Shown here: positions 62,401 to 64,000 of the stretch, one piece after another
How the letters are laid out: the number at the start of each line of letters is the position of its first letter
How positions within the stretch are numbered: position 1 is the stretch's first letter
NCBI GenBank assembly: GCA_002633005.1
Contig: NMRA01000249.1
Span: forward strand, 333,762-397,761
Direction: 5' to 3'
DNA from: Phoronis australis
Lineage: Eukaryota > Phoronida > Phoronidae
DNA: 64,000 nt
Program-made: the position numbers and the translations under genes
The notes under the pieces: generated by a model
Seen by the model: only the letters and a program-made list of their open reading frames with translations
Databases searched by the model: none
What the model was told of the DNA's origin: nothing

Positions 62401-63622
62401 GCACCTGATGATTAGCAAAGGCTTTGATTTGACATTATCGTCGAGTAAAGTGATTTCCCGAGATCAGCTTCAGCGCGTAATCGAATGTGCAATCACCTGT
62501 TACATGTATGGTCGCTGTCTATTACATGTACTAATGCTGTCGGACGTGGATGCAAAATGTCTTATTGTTGTTGTTACATTTTCTAGGCCTTGGTATTGGA
62601 ATGGTGATAGCTTCAGGGTTAGTGTCTATATATTACAATGTGCTCATTAGCTGGGCGATGTATTACCTGGCGCTATCCTTTACTGGCAGGCTACCTTGGG
62701 ACGGATGTAGTTCAGAGTGGAACGATTATCGTAAGTTGTTAATAGCTGTTCTCTCCTGTCTCATGAGAAAGACGTAATATCGTCTTATGGAAGGACAAAT
62801 TGTCAATTTTCTGCAGATACGGCTAAGGCGTACATTTGAGAAAATGTATAGATTCTTGAATCTCAGGAAGTTACCCCTTTAAAGCCACCGTTTTGGACAG
62901 TAGAACAGTATTTGCAGCTTATTGTTTGTAAGTTTTGCGTGAATTCTATGTGTGCTATAATGGCTGTAGTGTTCTGTTGTTGACAATTTTTTACCTTTTT
63001 TCTAATGTCATGCTTAATAATAAAGTGTCCCAATGATTTTGTCACATTTTAGTAAATTTTACACTGTTGAGGGCATTGAGTTGTTTGTAATGTTTTTTCT
63101 TCATTCTTCCAAATACACTTCTGACGTACATGTAAACAACGTTCACTCCGAAGTACTGGTTTGAGAACGTCTTTTTGTGAATTTTAGGGTGCTCAATGAC
63201 CGTGAACGATTTTCCATGTAACGAATCCTCCATGACTGCCAATGAAACTGGAGTCTGCTACAATGGCACAGAAAAGATAGGATTGTGGAACGGAACGTTA
63301 GCTGCAAATAATTCCATCATACGACAAACACCAAGTCAGCAATACTTCAAGTACGTTATCGTTATACATGTATTTATTTGTTATTATATCTCTAAACTAA
63401 CTGCTGCAAGAGTATTAGTCTTCCATCGAAGTAACTGTGTTACTGAGGATATAAGTCTGTAGTCAATGTCTTCTGCTTTCCAGTTATCGGCTGCTCGATT
63501 TGTCTAAATCGCCCTCTATTGATAACCTTGGTGGACTACGCTGGGAACTGTGCGTCTGCTTGCTAGCTGCATGGACACTGGTCTGTCTCTGTCTCATTAA
63601 AGGGGTGAAGTCTTCTGGCAAG
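41246..63622 (+). CDS. SLC6-family sodium- and chloride-dependent transporter, 5' half (3' end outside window)
   Basis: Exons 41246-41473 (or to 41458), 51715-51777, 58923-59112, 59914-60045, 62587-62730, 63188-63350 and 63484-63622 join in frame over 353 codons; the last ends at a GTACTC donor and the gene continues. TM1 has [18 protein letters not shown]2 [11 protein letters not shown]3 [16 protein letters not shown]2 carries several N-glycosylation sequons, TM4 is [20 protein letters not shown]6 proteins move amino acids or neurotransmitters into cells with sodium and chloride. Glycine, not aspartate, in the TM1 substrate site argues for an amino-acid, glycine or GABA type carrier rather than a monoamine transporter. 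Substrate is unresolved. TM5-12 lie beyond the window. Confidence 0.8.
41649..42847. repeat. Direct duplication of 599 bp joined by one N (probable assembly duplication)
   Basis: 41649-42247 and 42249-42847 are almost identical and meet at a single N at 42248. It lies just after proposed SLC6 exon 1, so intron length there is overstated by about 600 bases if it is an artefact. Confidence 0.88.
44822..45000 (+). pseudogene. THAP-domain relic, frameshifted
   Basis: From ATG at 44822: [20 protein letters not shown], then SFF, then after a one-base shift near 44886-44892 the reading continues [36 protein letters not shown]. This fits a THAP zinc finger (C-x4-C start, F/LP block, PExxRKW helix, xxSxH end) but the third cysteine position is Asn and the frame is broken. 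THAP domains bind DNA and are linked to P-element-type transposases. Probably a dead transposon gene or captured exon, in an intron of the proposed SLC6 gene. Confidence 0.5.
45352..45628. repeat. Dispersed repeat R1, copy 2
   Basis: Counterpart of 878-1172, somewhat shorter through small deletions. It lies in the proposed first intron of the SLC6 gene, about 250 bases after the THAP relic. Confidence 0.75.
47999..48076. repeat. GT/GC alternating purine-pyrimidine tract
   Basis: GTGTGCTCGTGCTTGTGCAC and CGCGTGTGTCCGCGTGCGCG type sequence; alternating pattern compatible with Z-DNA. The open frame here is an artefact of the repeat. Confidence 0.8.
49112..49266. mobile_element. Short hAT-like nonautonomous element
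   Basis: Begins TAGGGCGCATCCAGGA with a G run and ends TCTAAATCCGCCACTG, an imperfect inverted match of the hAT-type CAGTGGCGGAT terminus. CAAGG appears on both flanks and may be the remnant of the target duplication. Confidence 0.5.
50394..50600 (-). CDS. Candidate exon, minus strand, unrecognised
   Basis: The minus strand is open through [39 protein letters not shown] and [19 protein letters not shown], ending KAGNIT exactly at a consensus GTAAGT donor (plus-strand ACTTAC at 50388-50393). Composition is protein-like. The upstream boundary is uncertain and no flanking exons were found. It would be a gene nested in the SLC6 intron. No family recognised. Confidence 0.28.
51715..51777 (+). CDS. 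SLC6 gene, proposed exon 2 (small)
   Basis: A 63-nt phase 0-0 exon between TTATTATAG and GTAAGC encodes [20 protein letters not shown] plus V, a Ser/Thr-rich tail segment. It fits between exon 1 and the exon at 58923 without shifting frame. Short length means it could be chance. Confidence 0.42.
53269..53502 (+). pseudogene. Possible transposase N-terminal fragment
   Basis: The open frame extends upstream of the first ATG as [18 protein letters not shown], then [19 protein letters not shown] and [19 protein letters not shown]. An LDRYL...SK start near the left end of a TIR element is the kind of beginning seen in transposon-encoded proteins. The frame stops after 77 codons and no continuation was found. 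Confidence 0.35.
54023..54167. mobile_element. Double-hairpin MITE, copy 4
   Basis: CATGGGCGGTGCAGCACTG opening, GTGCACCGCC centre, GCGCCACCCATG closing. Nested in the 53102-57110 transposon. Confidence 0.78.
54583..54729. mobile_element. Double-hairpin MITE, copy 5
   Basis: GTGGGCGGCGCAGCACTG opening, two arms, GAGCCGCCC closing. About 415 bases after copy 4, inside the same host transposon. Confidence 0.75.
55590..55800. repeat. Dispersed repeat R2, copy 2
   Basis: Counterpart of 20048-20247, inside the 53102-57110 transposon; shares CACGCGGTCCGCCAT and GCGTTGCTTAAACGGTCAT. Confidence 0.75.
56128..56235. repeat. Dispersed repeat R3, copy 2
   Basis: Weaker counterpart of 21928-22035, within the 53102-57110 transposon. 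Confidence 0.42.
57116..58922 (+). other. SLC6 intron sequence after the 4-kb transposon
   Basis: AT-rich, no recognised repeat or coding exon; the open frames at 57830-58243 on both strands lack protein-like composition. Confidence 0.5.
58923..59112 (+). CDS. SLC6 gene exon: acidic tail end and TM1
   Basis: The acceptor TTTATAG puts an in-frame stop just upstream, so an earlier exon must supply the start codon. Sequence runs [18 protein letters not shown], then [20 protein letters not shown] and [15 protein letters not shown]. The unwound TM1 motif [10 protein letters not shown] is the family signature. Donor GTAAAA, phase 1. The ORF starting at 58897 is a different frame and is not real. 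Confidence 0.85.
59914..60045 (+). CDS. SLC6 gene exon: TM2
   Basis: TTGCAG acceptor, GTAAAG donor, 132 nt. Encodes [39 protein letters not shown] and PILSG: the family's IPYxIML...GxPxFFLExxLGQ block at the end of TM1/TM2. Phase 1-1. Confidence 0.9.
60474..62363. mobile_element. TIR element 'AACCTGG', copy 2, with a nested MITE
   Basis: Starts ACAGCCGATTTCATGAAGG and ends near TGAAAACGGCTGT, with the same AACCTGG-rich ends and a similar core (ACCCAACACACGTA-like, AAAGTAC). It sits in the SLC6 intron between the TM2 and TM3 exons. The nested element at 60532-60650 lengthens it. Confidence 0.65.
60532..60650. mobile_element. 119-bp MITE with perfect 21-bp TIRs
   Basis: Opens CGTTCAGTAACGCTAGGACC and closes with the exact inverted copy. 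An extra GGTCCTAGCGTAGG lies inside the right end. It interrupts the subterminal region of the larger element. Confidence 0.8.
62587..62730 (+). CDS. SLC6 gene exon: TM3 and start of extracellular loop 2
   Basis: TTTCTAG acceptor, GTAAGT donor, 144 nt. [20 protein letters not shown], then [20 protein letters not shown] and SSEWNDY. IYYN and LPWxxC are family landmarks; the cysteine starts the conserved EL2 disulphide. Confidence 0.9.
63188..63350 (+). CDS. SLC6 gene exon: glycosylated extracellular loop 2
   Basis: Begins with a split arginine then [14 protein letters not shown]. Sequons NES, NET, NGT (twice) and NNS are packed into about 50 residues, as expected for EL2, the glycosylated loop of SLC6 carriers. 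Ends SQQYF plus AA of a split asparagine codon at donor GTACGT. Confidence 0.88.
63484..63622 (+). CDS. SLC6 gene exon: TM4
   Basis: CTTTCCAG acceptor; [19 protein letters not shown], then [19 protein letters not shown] and IKGVKSSGK before the GTACTC donor. The LGGLRWEL and KGVKSxGK blocks are strongly conserved in SLC6. Ends in phase 0; the rest of the protein is outside the window. Confidence 0.9.
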
Positions 63623-64000
63623 GTACTCGATGATCAGTTAAAATTGACCAAACAGCAAACAGTTTTTGCATAAACTTAACAATATACAAACATTGTGCTG
63701 CAGCGTGGTTTTACTGATGGCCCTGAACCTCAATAGGCATATAAGATTCATCTGGGCAAACCAATGGCTACGCCAAAAAACATTGTAAGGCAAGACGTTT
63801 CAAACTTGCTCAGCTCCTTTGTGCAGCTTTCAACAGAATCAGAAGCACACAAACTTGGCTGAATGTGATGCGGACAGACGTGTTTTGTTTCATTCGGTGG
63901 ACGCCGGTCTCAACATGAGTAGTTATGACGAACCGGTTAGTGATCGTTATCTTTATTGCAGCTAAAAAAAACTAGTCAAAATCATATGTTCTCGATTTTT
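63623..64000 (+). other. Start of the next SLC6 intron
   Basis: Follows the GTACTC donor after the TM4 exon. No further exon was recognised before the window end. Confidence 0.7.

Noticed and set aside
1-64000. Prokaryotic features such as operons, CRISPR arrays or Shine-Dalgarno sites
   Set aside because: Gene structure is intron-split and metazoan; no regularly spaced repeats of CRISPR type were seen.

Overview
This is a eukaryotic, almost certainly invertebrate-animal, genomic window. Coding sequence is sparse and split into short exons with clean GT/AG junctions. Introns run from about 0.1 to 10 kb, the DNA is AT-rich and full of short inverted-repeat elements and GT microsatellites, and the recognisable proteins are metazoan (thrombospondin type-1, TLDc, SLC6 transporter). 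The very frequent palindrome TACATGTA, the domain shuffling and the signs of high heterozygosity suit a marine invertebrate such as amphioxus or a lophotrochozoan. I cannot fix the species from sequence alone.

Three gene models were assembled by matching splice phases. Gene A (exons at 2396-2661, 4429-4593, 9600-10096; 5' exons not in the window) and gene B (26232-35673, complete, 376 aa) are tandem + strand paralogues. Gene B has a signal peptide, an unrecognised N-terminal domain of about 140 aa, one thrombospondin type-1 repeat and a C-terminal TLDc domain. TLDc proteins studied so far are mostly intracellular V-ATPase partners, so a predicted secreted TSP1-TLDc protein is the most interesting thing here. 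Introns and 3' flanks of the two copies are also alignable by eye, as far as about 19.5 kb and 39.6 kb, so this is a segmental duplication rather than two old genes.

The third gene, + strand from 41246 past the window end, is the 5' half of an SLC6 neurotransmitter:sodium symporter. Its proposed first exon has a TATA box and a PPxY motif and encodes a cytoplasmic tail. A small second exon lies at 51715-51777, and five further exons between 58923 and 63622 carry TM1 to TM4. The five 3' exons are secure; linking the two 5' exons is an inference from matching phases.

The rest is mobile-element debris: five copies of a roughly 140-bp double-hairpin element, a 4.0-kb inverted-repeat transposon with a 5-bp target duplication (53102-57110), two copies of a TIR element rich in AACCTGGTTTAA-like motifs, palindromic MITEs, hAT-like termini, a frameshifted THAP-domain relic near 44.8 kb, a tRNA-derived SINE-like fragment, and dispersed repeat pairs. 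Three direct duplications (10505/11221, 15598/15878, 41649/42249) each meet at a single N and are probably unmerged assembly overlaps or haplotypes rather than biology. No bacterial features, CRISPR arrays, rRNA or intact tRNA genes were seen.
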